64,000 bases of DNA, from the NCBI GenBank assembly GCA_964617875.1, contig CAZUAI010000003.1, forward strand, positions 62,001-126,000, written 5' to 3'. The notes beneath the pieces are model-generated. The model saw nothing but the letters and a program-made list of their open reading frames with translations. It was not told where the DNA came from and made no database searches. Made by a program: the position numbers and the translations under genes. This document shows positions 1-7,945 of the stretch, in pieces (positions within the stretch are counted from its first letter, which is position 1; every line of letters starts with the position of its first letter). The DNA comes from CAZMVY01 sp964617875. GTDB taxonomy: Bacteria; Planctomycetota; Phycisphaerae; UBA1845; PWPN01.

Positions 1-16
1 GGCGGCGCCGAAGCCC

Positions 17-36
17 GAGCCCGGGGCGCCGGGCTC
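17..36 (-). terminator. GC-rich hairpin just downstream of the CPBP protease gene
   Basis: Perfect 8-bp inverted repeat (GAGCCCGG / CCGGGCTC) with a 4-nt loop, placed 5 nt after the stop codon of the gene at 42-818 on the same strand. There is no T-tract after it, so it is only terminator-like. An ATG on the minus strand at 38 could instead begin a downstream gene cut by the window edge, in which case the hairpin would be coding. Confidence 0.3.
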
Positions 37-41
37 ATGAT

Positions 42-818
42 TCAGGGGATCCGGTCGGCCGCGTGCATGGCGGCGAGCGTGACGACGAAGATGTCGTAGA
101 CGGCATGGGCGCCCGCGGCGATGCCGAAGCCCCGGAAGACGAAGATCGCCGTCAGGTAGAGGCCGGCGGCGGTGCGGAAGAGGAACTTCGCGGAGTCGAA
201 GGGCTCGTTCCCGAACGGGCGGTGGTGGTGCGCGGCGAAGAGGGCCGCGGACGCGAAGAAGATGAACACCATCGTGGCGTTCCTGTTCAGCGAAAACACG
301 TCGATCAGGATGATGCTCAGCAGCGTGATGGCGATCAGGCGGAAGACAAGTTCCTCGTAGATCCCGGCGCCGATGCTGAGGATGATGTCGTCGACCCAGC
401 GGGACTCGATGGCGCCCCGCCGTGCCTGCTGGATGAACGAGTTGAAGGCGTAGAGGGGAACGGCCCAGATGATGCTCTCGCCGAGCATGCCGGCCAGCGT
501 CGGCTTGTCGATCGCCCAGGGGTGCCGGGCGACCAGGTGCCAGCCGAGCAGGATCGCCACCAGCAGCAGGCCCGGGAAGTAGATCCCGCTGGCCCCGAGC
601 AGCTCGATGAAATGCTCGATGACCTTCCAGGCGACCAGCGCGGGGATGGGGCGACCGGGCTCCGTCGCGTGGCGCCAGAGCATGCCGGCCTCGAACACGA
701 TCAGCCACGGCAGCAGGAAGACGAGGCAGTGCAGGGGCCGCTGCGTGCGGTGAAAATAGCCGCTTCCCCGCGGACTGAGCACGTCGGAGAAGTTCCACGA
801 TGATTGACGAGACGCCAT
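42..818 (-). CDS. CPBP family intramembrane metalloprotease
   Basis: Multi-pass membrane protein of about 258 residues in the CPBP (CAAX protease and bacteriocin-processing, ABI) family. The family signature is visible in order: EELVFR (the EExxxR motif) in the second half, then a histidine-rich stretch AAHHHRPFG matching the FxxxH motif, then AGAHAVYD near the C-terminus matching the last conserved His. Several strongly hydrophobic helices surround these motifs. The family cleaves or processes membrane-bound substrates, but the substrate cannot be deduced here. I chose the ATG at 818; a GTG at 836 would add six residues, and neither has a strong ribosome-binding site. It diverges from the glycosylase gene starting at 887. 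Confidence 0.85.
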   Translation of the reverse strand: MASRQSSWNFSDVLSPRGSGYFHRTQRPLHCLVFLLPWLIVFEAGMLWRHATEPGRPIPALVAWKVIEHFIELLGASGIYFPGLLLVAILLGWHLVARHPWAIDKPTLAGMLGESIIWAVPLYAFNSFIQQARRGAIESRWVDDIILSIGAGIYEELVFRLIAITLLSIILIDVFSLNRNATMVFIFFASAALFAAHHHRPFGNEPFDSAKFLFRTAAGLYLTAIFVFRGFGIAAGAHAVYDIFVVTLAAMHAADRIP

Positions 819-886
819 CGGGGCACGATTATGCACGCGGCGGCCGGAGATTCAATCGCGGCCGTACCGACGGAGGCACGGCACAC

Positions 887-1561
887 GTGAGCACGCGAAC
901 CGGCAAGAGGCTGATGGAGTTCTACGACGCCATGCTGCGCCGGTTCGGGCCGCAGCACTGGTGGCCCGGCGAGACACCGCTCGAGGTGGTCGTCGGCGCG
1001 ATCCTGACGCAGAACACGGCGTGGTCGAACGTCGAGCGGGCGATCGCGAACCTGCGGCAGGCGGGCTGCCTGGACTGGGCGAGGCTGCGCGACATCAAGC
1101 CGTCGGCGCTGGCCGAGCTGATCCGGCCGGCGGGTTATTTCAACGTCAAGACGCAGCGCCTCAAGTCGTTCGTGAAGTGGCTGTGGGAGCGGTACGACGG
1201 CGATCTCGACCGCATGTTCGCCACGCGAACGGAGACGCTGCGCGAGGAACTGCTGTCGGTCCGCGGAATCGGGCGGGAGACGGCGGATTCGATCCTCCTC
1301 TACGCCGGCGGCAAGCTGAGCTTCGTCGTCGATGCCTATACGTACCGCATTCTTCGCCGGCACCGGCTGCTCGACGATGACGCGGACTACGAGCAGATCA
1401 AGGAGCTGTTCGAGGCGAACCTCGCCGCCGACGTGCCGCTGTACAACGAATACCACGCGCTGCTGGTCGCCGTCGGCAAGAACCACTGCAAACCGAGGCC
1501 GAAGTGCGCGGGGTGTCCGCTGGAGCGATTCGAGCATGACGTGGAGCCGGCCGAGGGCTGA
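887..1561 (+). CDS. Endonuclease III-related DNA glycosylase (COG2231 / MagIII-like)
   Basis: HhH-GPD base-excision repair protein of 224 residues. The helix-hairpin-helix LSVRGIGRETAD lies at about residues 123-134 and the catalytic aspartate is in FVVDAYT (D149). The position of the Schiff-base lysine of endonuclease III (GVGRKTA) is glutamate (E131), so the protein should be a monofunctional glycosylase without lyase activity, as in H. pylori MagIII (inference). Only three C-terminal cysteines are present (C201, C207, C210, as CKPRPKCAGC) rather than the four of the usual iron-sulfur loop. The start is the GTG at 887, because GGAGG ends 10 nt upstream; an ATG at 914 is an alternative. The preferred substrate is unknown, with alkylated purines a guess from MagIII. 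Confidence 0.88.
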   Translation: MSTRTGKRLMEFYDAMLRRFGPQHWWPGETPLEVVVGAILTQNTAWSNVERAIANLRQAGCLDWARLRDIKPSALAELIRPAGYFNVKTQRLKSFVKWLWERYDGDLDRMFATRTETLREELLSVRGIGRETADSILLYAGGKLSFVVDAYTYRILRRHRLLDDDADYEQIKELFEANLAADVPLYNEYHALLVAVGKNHCKPRPKCAGCPLERFEHDVEPAEG

Positions 1562-1684
1562 GCGGAGGACCGCAAACGGTATCCCTCGTGCGGCAAGTGC
1601 GGCTATGCGGTGCGCGGGCTGCCGACATTCGTCTGCCCGGAGTGCGGTTCGGACCTTCGTGAGGTTGGCATCGGGCGGAATTGA
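1562..1684 (+). pseudogene. Zinc-ribbon remnant directly in frame after the glycosylase stop codon
   Basis: Immediately after the TGA at 1559-1561 the same frame continues for 40 codons and encodes a four-cysteine ribbon: CGKCGYAVRGLP, then CPECGSDLREVGI, then a stop. This CxxCGYxxRGL...CPECGxxL pattern is common at the N-terminus of planctomycete membrane proteins. There is no ATG, GTG or TTG between the preceding stop and the first cysteine pair, so it has no start of its own. It is most simply a decayed gene whose start and membrane part are lost. Readthrough of the TGA as a C-terminal extension is the alternative. Confidence 0.5.
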
Positions 1685-1839
1685 CACCGCAGACCCGCTC
1701 GTCCAGGCCAAGGACATACTGCCGTGCGTATTGGAAACACCGACAGCGACAGGTAAGGCCACGTCGCTCGCACCGAATCCGACGCGCGGCAACGCGAGTG
1801 CCGTCCCTGCATGTACTTTGGAGCAATCCGCACGAGTTA

Positions 1840-1917
1840 GAGCCCATCCCAAAACCTGTGAGGATGGGCAACTTGTGGCGAAAAGCCGTCTGTGCCGAAG
1901 GGTTTCGGGATAGGTTC
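1840..1917. mobile_element. 78-bp MITE-like element with 17-bp terminal inverted repeats
   Basis: The left end reads GAGCCCATCCCAAAACC and the right end, reverse-complemented, GAACCTATCCCGAAACC (14 of 17 matching). The element is flanked by TTA on both sides (1837-1839 and 1918-1920), as expected for a 3-bp target duplication. Ends beginning GAGCC with a TNA target resemble IS5-family groups such as IS427 and IS1031 (from memory of the family). No transposase is encoded, so it would have to be mobilised in trans. Confidence 0.6.
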
Positions 1918-1920
1918 TTA

Positions 1921-2110
1921 GCCCGGCAGCCCCGGACGGGGCGGCAGTGTGTAGCCCAGGGCGCAAGCCCCGGGTACGGGCAGGGAGAACCAGAAAGCCC
2001 CGGCAGGGGGCGACAGAGGCGATTTGCAAACGCCCCCTCTGTTGCCCCGTCCGGGGCTTGCGATATCCGCGCGGGTCTTTGTCCCCAGGGCTCGCGCCCC
2101 GGGCTACATA
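1921..2110. repeat. GC-rich mirrored palindromic repeat cluster
   Basis: Two modules occur twice in opposite orientation. The motif AGCCCCGGACGGGGC near 1929 recurs inverted near 2044-2060, and TAGCCCAGGGCGCAAGCC near 1952 recurs inverted near 2082-2106. Each module is itself partly palindromic. With the MITE and ribbon remnant this fills the 640-bp gap between the glycosylase and the beta-helix protein, and I see no intact gene there. Modules of this type are scattered through planctomycete genomes (general impression, not checked). Confidence 0.6.
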
Positions 2111-2328
2111 CCGCCGCCGCTCCGCGGCTCCGCCAGATGGATGGCCCACCGCCTCGGCGGTGGGGGCGCGAATCGCTTTCATGACCCGCGGTCGAAAGCG
2201 GACGAGAGCCTCTTACCAAAGGCCGTATCCGCGCGTGGTGTTCCTGGTTTGGCGTGCGATCTCCGCCGCGGTACCATGAGCCGCGTGGTTCGGACGATCG
2301 AAGCGATCGGCGCGCGGGAGTAACCGGT

Positions 2329-5037
2329 ATGCAGATTCGGGGGCACTCGTACAGTCTGGGGCTGGCGACGGCGTTCGGGATTCTCGTCGGCTCATCGGCC
2401 GCGCGGGCGAGCACGTTCCACGTCTCGCCCGACGGCAACGATGCCTGGTCGGGGTCGCTGCCGGCGGCGAATGCCGGGAAAACCGACGGCCCGCTCGCGT
2501 CGCTTCGTGGCGCGCGTGACGCGGTACGTAAACTCAAGGCCCAAGGACCACTGGCCGAGCCCGTATGGGTGAAGATCGCCGGCGGCGTGTACCCAATGAC
2601 CGAGCCGGTCGTCTTCGAGCCGCAGGACAGCGGGACCGCTCGCTGCCCGGTGTTCTACGAGGCCGCGCCGGGGGCCAAACCCGTTTTCGACGGCGGGCGG
2701 GTCATCCGCGGATTCCGGGCGGCGGCGGACGGCATCTGGACGGCGCCGGTGTCGGACGTCGGCGCGGGCAAGCCGCGGTTCGAGCAGCTCTACGTCAACG
2801 GGAAGCGGGCCGTCCGGGCCCGGACGCCGAACAAGTTCTACTTCTACATGGCCCAGCGAATGAGCTACGGCATCGACCCGCTGACGGGGAAGGAAGCGGA
2901 TCTGACGCACCGCGGCTTCCTCGCGCGGCCGGGCGACATCCAACCGTGGCCGGGGCTGGCGGATGCCCTCCTCGTTGTCTACGAATCCTGGGAGGTGGCG
3001 CAGCGGCGGATCGTCTCGTTCGACCCCGCCAGCAATGCGGTGATCCTGAACGCCGGCACGAACTGGCCGCTCGGCCATTGGGGCATGAGCCAGCGATACC
3101 ACATCGAGGACCTTCGCGCGGCCCTTGACGAACCCGGCGAATGGTATCTCGACCCGAACGGCACGCTGAGCTACATTCCTCTTCCAGGGGAGGATATGGC
3201 AAAGGCCGAGGTCGTCGCCCCCGTCGTCGATGCGTTCGTCCGCTTCGCCGGCGACCCCGCCGGGAACGCTTTCGTCGAGGACATCATCTTGCGCCGCCTC
3301 TCGTTCCGGCACAGCGGCTACCGGTTCCCCAAGGAGGGGCACTCGGACCCGCAGGCGGCGTTTTCGATCGAGGCGGTCGTTCAGGCGGACGGCGCAAGAC
3401 GAATCGCCGTCGAGGAATGCGAGATCGCTCACACGGGGACGTACGGGATCTGGTTCCGCCGGGGCTGCCGCGACTGCCGTGTCGAGCAGAACTACCTGCA
3501 CGACCTCGGCGCGGGCGGCGTGCGCATCGGCGAGGGGGTGATCCGGCCCGACGGACCGGACCGGACCAGCCACATTCTCGTGGACAACAACATCATCCGC
3601 GACGGCGGCCGGGTCTTTCCCAGCGCCGTCGGCGTCTGGATCGGACAGAGCAGCGACAACCGCATCACACACAACGAGATCGCCGACTTCCGCTACACAG
3701 GCGTTTCGGTCGGCTGGAGCTGGGGCTACGGCGACAGCCTCGCCCAGCGCAACCGGATCGACGCGAACCACATCCACCACATCGGCTGGGGCGTCCTGAG
3801 CGACATGGGAGCGGTCTACACGCTCGGCGTCTCGCCCGGCACGACGGTCAGCCACAACGTCGCCCACGACATTTATTCGTACAGCTACGGCGGCTGGGGC
3901 CTCTACAACGACGAGGGAAGCTCGTACATCGTGCTCGAGAACAACCTCGTGTACAACACGAAGACCGGCGGCTACCACCAGCACTACGGCCGCGAGAACG
4001 TGGTCCGCAACAACATCCTTGCGCTGGGCATCGAGCAGCAGCTCCAGCGCACGCGGGTCGAGTCGCACGTATCGTTCTATTTCACGAACAACATCGTCTA
4101 CTTCGATTGCGGGGAGCTGTTCGGCTCCAACTGGGACGACGACCGGTACGTGCGCGACGCGAATCTGTATTGGGACGCCTCCGGCCGCAAGGTCGCCTAC
4201 AAGGGCACGACGCTGGACGACTGGCGGAAGGCCGGCCGGGACCGAAGTTCGGTCATCGCCGATCCGCTGTTCGTCGATGCGAAGGGGCTCGATTTCCGGC
4301 TCAAGGACGGCTCGCCGGCATCGCAGATCGGCTTCAAGCCGTTCGACTACACGAAGGCCGGCGTATACGGCCGCGAGGAGTGGATCCGGCTCGCCGGCGC
4401 CGTCACGTACCCGCCGGTCGAATTTGCCCCGCCGCCGTCGCCGTGGCCGTTGCGGCTGGATGACGGCTTCGAGACGACGCCGCTGAAGGGCGCGCCGGGC
4501 TACGCGTCGTGTTACACGGAAAAGAAGGGCGATTCGATCGAGGTCACCGACGAGGCGGCGGCCGCGGGCAAGCGCTCCCTGAGGATCGTCGACGTACCGG
4601 GCCTCTCACGCGAATTCGCTCCCATGTTCCACTACGCGCCGGGCCACGTGGCCGGCGTGAGCCGCTGCGGCTTTGACGTCCGCGTGGAGCCGGCCGCGTA
4701 TGCTTATGTCCAGTGGCGCGACGACGCGAATCCGTACCGCGTCGGACCGAGCCTGACGATCCGGCAGGGCAAGCTGCTCGTCGGCGACAAGCCGCTCGCG
4801 GACGTGCCGGCGGAGCAGTGGGTGCGCATCGAGATGACCGCCGGCCTGGGCGACGCCTCCACGGGCACATGGGACCTGACGGTCACGCCGCCGGGCGGGC
4901 CGCCGCAGCGGTTCACCGGGCTCGCGAACGGCAGCCGCGAGTTCAAGTCGCTGATGTGGCTCGGCTTCGTCAGCAACGGCACGGACAGGGCAACGTGGTA
5001 CGTGGACAACATCGTGCTCGAGAATCACGCCCCGTAA
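2329..5037 (+). CDS. Secreted right-handed beta-helix glycosidase, GH141-like
   Basis: Exported protein of 902 residues. A signal peptide (about residues 1-27, ending ARAS) is followed by FHVSPDGNDAWSG, then DGPLASLRGARDAVRKLK and a segment with GGVYPMTEPVVFEPQDSG. These N-terminal motifs are those of GH141-type and related parallel beta-helix enzymes that act on fucose- or xylose-containing plant or algal polymers. Repeated short beta-helix turns (NNIIRDGG, NRITHNEI, ENNLVYN) fill residues about 330-690. The C-terminal 190 residues form a separate beta-sandwich resembling a laminin-G or 3-keto-disaccharide hydrolase fold. The ATG at 2329 has a GGGAG ribosome-binding site 8 nt upstream. The exact substrate is unknown. 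Confidence 0.82.
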   Translation: MQIRGHSYSLGLATAFGILVGSSAARASTFHVSPDGNDAWSGSLPAANAGKTDGPLASLRGARDAVRKLKAQGPLAEPVWVKIAGGVYPMTEPVVFEPQDSGTARCPVFYEAAPGAKPVFDGGRVIRGFRAAADGIWTAPVSDVGAGKPRFEQLYVNGKRAVRARTPNKFYFYMAQRMSYGIDPLTGKEADLTHRGFLARPGDIQPWPGLADALLVVYESWEVAQRRIVSFDPASNAVILNAGTNWPLGHWGMSQRYHIEDLRAALDEPGEWYLDPNGTLSYIPLPGEDMAKAEVVAPVVDAFVRFAGDPAGNAFVEDIILRRLSFRHSGYRFPKEGHSDPQAAFSIEAVVQADGARRIAVEECEIAHTGTYGIWFRRGCRDCRVEQNYLHDLGAGGVRIGEGVIRPDGPDRTSHILVDNNIIRDGGRVFPSAVGVWIGQSSDNRITHNEIADFRYTGVSVGWSWGYGDSLAQRNRIDANHIHHIGWGVLSDMGAVYTLGVSPGTTVSHNVAHDIYSYSYGGWGLYNDEGSSYIVLENNLVYNTKTGGYHQHYGRENVVRNNILALGIEQQLQRTRVESHVSFYFTNNIVYFDCGELFGSNWDDDRYVRDANLYWDASGRKVAYKGTTLDDWRKAGRDRSSVIADPLFVDAKGLDFRLKDGSPASQIGFKPFDYTKAGVYGREEWIRLAGAVTYPPVEFAPPPSPWPLRLDDGFETTPLKGAPGYASCYTEKKGDSIEVTDEAAAAGKRSLRIVDVPGLSREFAPMFHYAPGHVAGVSRCGFDVRVEPAAYAYVQWRDDANPYRVGPSLTIRQGKLLVGDKPLADVPAEQWVRIEMTAGLGDASTGTWDLTVTPPGGPPQRFTGLANGSREFKSLMWLGFVSNGTDRATWYVDNIVLENHAP

Positions 5038-5117
5038 TCCCGCGGACGGCCGCCTTGCCTGCCCGGCCGGCGCCGCCGGGCGGACCCGCGGGCTCACCGA
5101 AACGCGACACCGCGGCA

Positions 5118-5146
5118 TTGTCCGGCGGCGACGGTTGGGATAGAAT
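5118..5146 (+). promoter_or_regulatory. Sigma-70-type promoter for the small zinc-ribbon gene
   Basis: TTGTCC (-35), 17-bp spacer, TAGAAT (-10). It lies 56 bp upstream of the start at 5203 and 80 bp after the preceding stop codon. Confidence 0.5.
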
Positions 5147-5202
5147 AAAGGTGGCGTTGCGGTTGCCTGCGTAAGACGTCCTGGAGAATGGGAGGTCGCG
5201 CC

Positions 5203-5418
5203 ATGAACCGGCCGAAGACGCAAGCGTTTTTCCGTTGCACGCGTTGTCACGCGCAGACGGTTCTGCACGTTGCGCTGCGGGAGTACGAGCCCGCCGGCTA
5301 CGCCTGCGACTCGTGCGGCGAGACGGTCTGGGTGAACCTGGACGATCTGTGCGATGCGGGCGGCAAACGGCTGATCTCGCACCGACCGTTCGAGGGGCGT
5401 TCGCGGGATGCGGAGTGA
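5203..5418 (+). CDS. Small zinc-ribbon protein of unknown function
   Basis: Protein of 71 residues with two CxxC knuckles, FRCTRCHAQ at about residues 11-19 and CDSCGE at about 36-41, separated by 20 residues; this should bind one zinc. GGGAGG lies 8 nt before the ATG at 5203, which favours it over the in-frame ATG at 5188. It is followed after 40 bp by the glycosyltransferase gene and may share its transcript. I do not recognise a named family; a nucleic-acid or protein-interaction role is typical of such ribbons but is not shown. Confidence 0.72.
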   Translation: MNRPKTQAFFRCTRCHAQTVLHVALREYEPAGYACDSCGETVWVNLDDLCDAGGKRLISHRPFEGRSRDAE

Positions 5419-5458
5419 GGCGGGTGTCTGCTCGGCGGCCTGATCGCGTGAGGCGGCG

Positions 5459-6538
5459 GTGAGGCTCGGGGTATTCCACGCCGGCGCACTGGGCGACTGC
5501 GTGCTGACGCTGCACGTCGTTCGCGCGATCGCGTCGGCGATGGCCGAAGAGCACGCGGAGCCGACCCACGTCTGCCTGATTGCCCGGACGCCGGCGGCGC
5601 GGCTGGCGGCGGGACGAAGCGTCGTGAACTCGGCCGTGGACCTCGACGGGCGCGGGATGAGCGGGCTGTTCGCGACGACGGCGGGCGCGGTCGTCGAGCC
5701 GGATGTGCGGCATCTCGTTCGTGGCTTCGATCGGATCGTAAGCTTCTGTGGGACGGCGGATGTGCCGCCGGCGACGCGGCTGCGCGAAGCGGCGGCGTGC
5801 CCGGTGCTGGCGGTGGACCCGCGTGTCCGGCCGGAGACGGAGGCGGCACGGCGACACATCACGGCACAATGGATCGAGGATCTCCGTACGGCGGGGCGCG
5901 TGCCGATTCCGGTTGGACGGCTTCGTTGTGATGCAGGCATCCTGCCTGCGCCGCCCGGCGGGCCGGAAGCCTGCACCCCAACGCGAGAAAGCGGGCCGCT
6001 CGAAACGGCCCAGGCTGCGCCGGAGCCCACGACGGAACCGCTGATTCGGGTGGACGCTGCGAAACGCCGAGGCGTGATCCTCCATCTGGGCAGCGGCGGC
6101 AAGGCGAAGTGCTGGCCGCTGGAGCGGTTCGAGGCCGTCGCGTCGGAACTGCGCCGGGCCGGGCGCGACGTGCGCTGGATGATCGGCCCGGTCGAACTGG
6201 ACTGGTACGGGGAAGCGTTTCGCACGCGGCTTGCGCGAACGGCCGACGTGATCTACGAAGAGGATCTCGCGCGGGCGGCGGCGGCGATCGCCGGAGCGGA
6301 CGCATTCGTCGGAAACGACGCGGGAATGACGCATCTTGCGGCGGCGCTGGGGACGCCGACGGTCGCCCTGTTCGGACCGACCGACCCGGCGGTGTGGCGG
6401 CCGATCGGGCCGGCGGTGCGGACGATCGGCGGTCCGCGAACGGCGGGGGAACCCTTTGACGACATCGCGGTTGACGATGTGGTATCGGTGCTGACCGGCA
6501 TGAGCGACCGCGACCGTGGCCTACGAGGGCTTTCGTAG
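5459..6538 (+). CDS. Glycosyltransferase family 9 (heptosyltransferase-like) protein
   Basis: A 359-residue GT-B protein of the lipopolysaccharide heptosyltransferase family. The N-terminal nucleotide-fold start is VRLGVFHAGALGD. The donor-binding C-terminal half contains LHLGSGGKAKCWP, then FVGNDAGMTHLAAALGTPTVALFGPTDP, the hallmark of GT9. It should transfer a heptose-like sugar at the inner face of the cytoplasmic membrane; hldE at 42076 supplies the ADP-heptose pathway in the same window. Translation starts at a GTG with only a weak purine-rich upstream site. Residues about 158-175, between the two lobes, are encoded by a palindromic repeat. The 3' end overlaps the convergent DUF790 gene by 18 bp. 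Confidence 0.85.
   Translation: MRLGVFHAGALGDCVLTLHVVRAIASAMAEEHAEPTHVCLIARTPAARLAAGRSVVNSAVDLDGRGMSGLFATTAGAVVEPDVRHLVRGFDRIVSFCGTADVPPATRLREAAACPVLAVDPRVRPETEAARRHITAQWIEDLRTAGRVPIPVGRLRCDAGILPAPPGGPEACTPTRESGPLETAQAAPEPTTEPLIRVDAAKRRGVILHLGSGGKAKCWPLERFEAVASELRRAGRDVRWMIGPVELDWYGEAFRTRLARTADVIYEEDLARAAAAIAGADAFVGNDAGMTHLAAALGTPTVALFGPTDPAVWRPIGPAVRTIGGPRTAGEPFDDIAVDDVVSVLTGMSDRDRGLRGLS
5932..5975. repeat. 44-bp palindromic element inside the GT9 coding sequence
   Basis: Outer arms TGCAGGCATCC and GGAAGCCTGCA pair at 10 of 11 positions, and an inner CCGCC/GGCGG stem sits at the centre. It remains in frame and encodes a Pro/Gly-rich linker (DAGILPAPPGGPEACTP) between the two lobes of the glycosyltransferase. 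It resembles the coding palindromic elements known from Rickettsia (RPEs). Confidence 0.6.
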
Positions 6539-7726
6539 CGCGTTCAGGCGATCGAGCACAGGCTGGATCTTCAGCCTCGTGCGGTAGGGGATGAAGCCGG
6601 CGGGCAGGCCGCGCGGCTGTCTTGCCGTCCGGGAGGCGACGGCCACGAGGATCGGCGCGTCGCGGAACAGGTCCAGCGTCCTGCGCTTGGCTTCGAGGTA
6701 CTCGGGCGTCCAGAAACCGACGATCTCCAGGTACGCCTGCGTGCCGTCGTCGTGGCGGAAGGCAAAGTCGGGCACGAAGATCTTCTGCCCGCGGACGAGA
6801 AAGCCGCCCTCGCGGCGCAGGTGCCAGCCGTCGCGTTCGGGGCCGAACTTCCCGGCAAACGCCTTTTCGACGTCCGAGTCGAACTCCTCCGGCGCCGGCA
6901 GGTAGCTTTGCAGGCCGTCTTCGGGCGACAAGTCGTACGTCGCGATGCCGTACGGCAGGCGGAGCCGTGCCGACAGGTTCCACCGGCGGCAGGTCAGCAG
7001 CACGGGCAGAAACATCGCCATGTTCACGCCGTAACGGCGGTTCTGCCGGAGCACGGACGCGGGGCCGGTGAAGCGGATGCGGTACTCGTCGCGGCCGACA
7101 CACTGGATCTCGTGCAGCAGGCCGTTGAGCCTGGCGTAGCGAAAGATCCGCTTGAAGCTGTCGCGGGCGACGACGGTCATTTCTTCGGCCCAGAACAGCA
7201 GCACCTGGGCCTGCGCGACGTTGTAGCGCCGGAGCAGGTCTTCCGGCCTCGCGTAACCGGTCATCGCCTTCAGCCGATGGCACCCGGGCAGGTCGGCGTA
7301 CATGGCGGCCTCGATCTCCGGCCAGGGCCGGCCGACCTCGAGGGCGATGGCCTGCTTGACGTCGGCCTCGCGGTGTTGGAACAGGGCATCGGGCTCGACG
7401 ACGAGGGGGTGGCGCGACGCGGCAAGGTCAAACACGCGCTGCCGCAGCCGATAGGCCCGGCCGTCGATGTCGGTCTGGTACTCGCTGGCCTGGTCGAGCA
7501 GGCGCACGAACGCCCGGATGCGCTGCGGCGGGCAATCGGGCTCGGCCTGAAAAACGGCTTCGGCGGCGCGGTGAAGCTCGGCGCGCGTCCGGCCGGCCCC
7601 GTGACGGTAAAGGTCGATCAGACGGCGGGCGTATCCGACGTAGTGCGCGTGCGTGTCGCGGAGCAGCCGGTCCGGCTGCGCCCGGCCGCGTCTGCAGGTA
7701 TAGACGGCGAGTTCCTTCGAAAGCAT
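6521..7726 (-). CDS. DUF790 family protein, Bax1-type nuclease
   Basis: Protein of 401 residues of the DUF790 family, whose archaeal members are Bax1, the structure-specific nuclease partner of XPB helicase. The N-terminus (MLSKELAVY) and the helical middle fit the family. Near the C-terminus, FVPDFAF, then AYLEIVGFW and YLEAKRRTL, provide the D...E...K set of a PD-(D/E)xK-like nuclease. Bax1 genes usually sit beside an XPB-type helicase, but here the upstream neighbour on this strand is an ABC transporter. The start is the internal ATG at 7726; the open frame extends 25 codons further upstream without family similarity. The 3' end overlaps the convergent GT9 gene. Confidence 0.82.
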   Translation of the reverse strand: MLSKELAVYTCRRGRAQPDRLLRDTHAHYVGYARRLIDLYRHGAGRTRAELHRAAEAVFQAEPDCPPQRIRAFVRLLDQASEYQTDIDGRAYRLRQRVFDLAASRHPLVVEPDALFQHREADVKQAIALEVGRPWPEIEAAMYADLPGCHRLKAMTGYARPEDLLRRYNVAQAQVLLFWAEEMTVVARDSFKRIFRYARLNGLLHEIQCVGRDEYRIRFTGPASVLRQNRRYGVNMAMFLPVLLTCRRWNLSARLRLPYGIATYDLSPEDGLQSYLPAPEEFDSDVEKAFAGKFGPERDGWHLRREGGFLVRGQKIFVPDFAFRHDDGTQAYLEIVGFWTPEYLEAKRRTLDLFRDAPILVAVASRTARQPRGLPAGFIPYRTRLKIQPVLDRLNALRKPS

Positions 7727-7945
7727 AGTTCGTCGCGGAGCGAACGGCGAACGGCCGCGCGCCACCGCGCGCAGGTTATCGCACCGGCGCGTGCGAAGCA
7801 AGGTCAGCCGACCGTTTCGCTCACCGGAGTCCGCCCCTGGTTTCTCGAGAGGAAGTCACGGGTGATGCGTCGTGAAGAGCGGCCTGCAGGCCGGACGCCC
7901 TGCCCCGTCGCTCTCTTCTGCGGGGCGAGGGGTTGCGCGGCGGGC

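Noticed and set aside
1..38. Start of another minus-strand gene at 38
   Set aside because: Only 12 codons visible, Ala/Pro/Arg-rich, and the same bases form a perfect hairpin; not enough to call.
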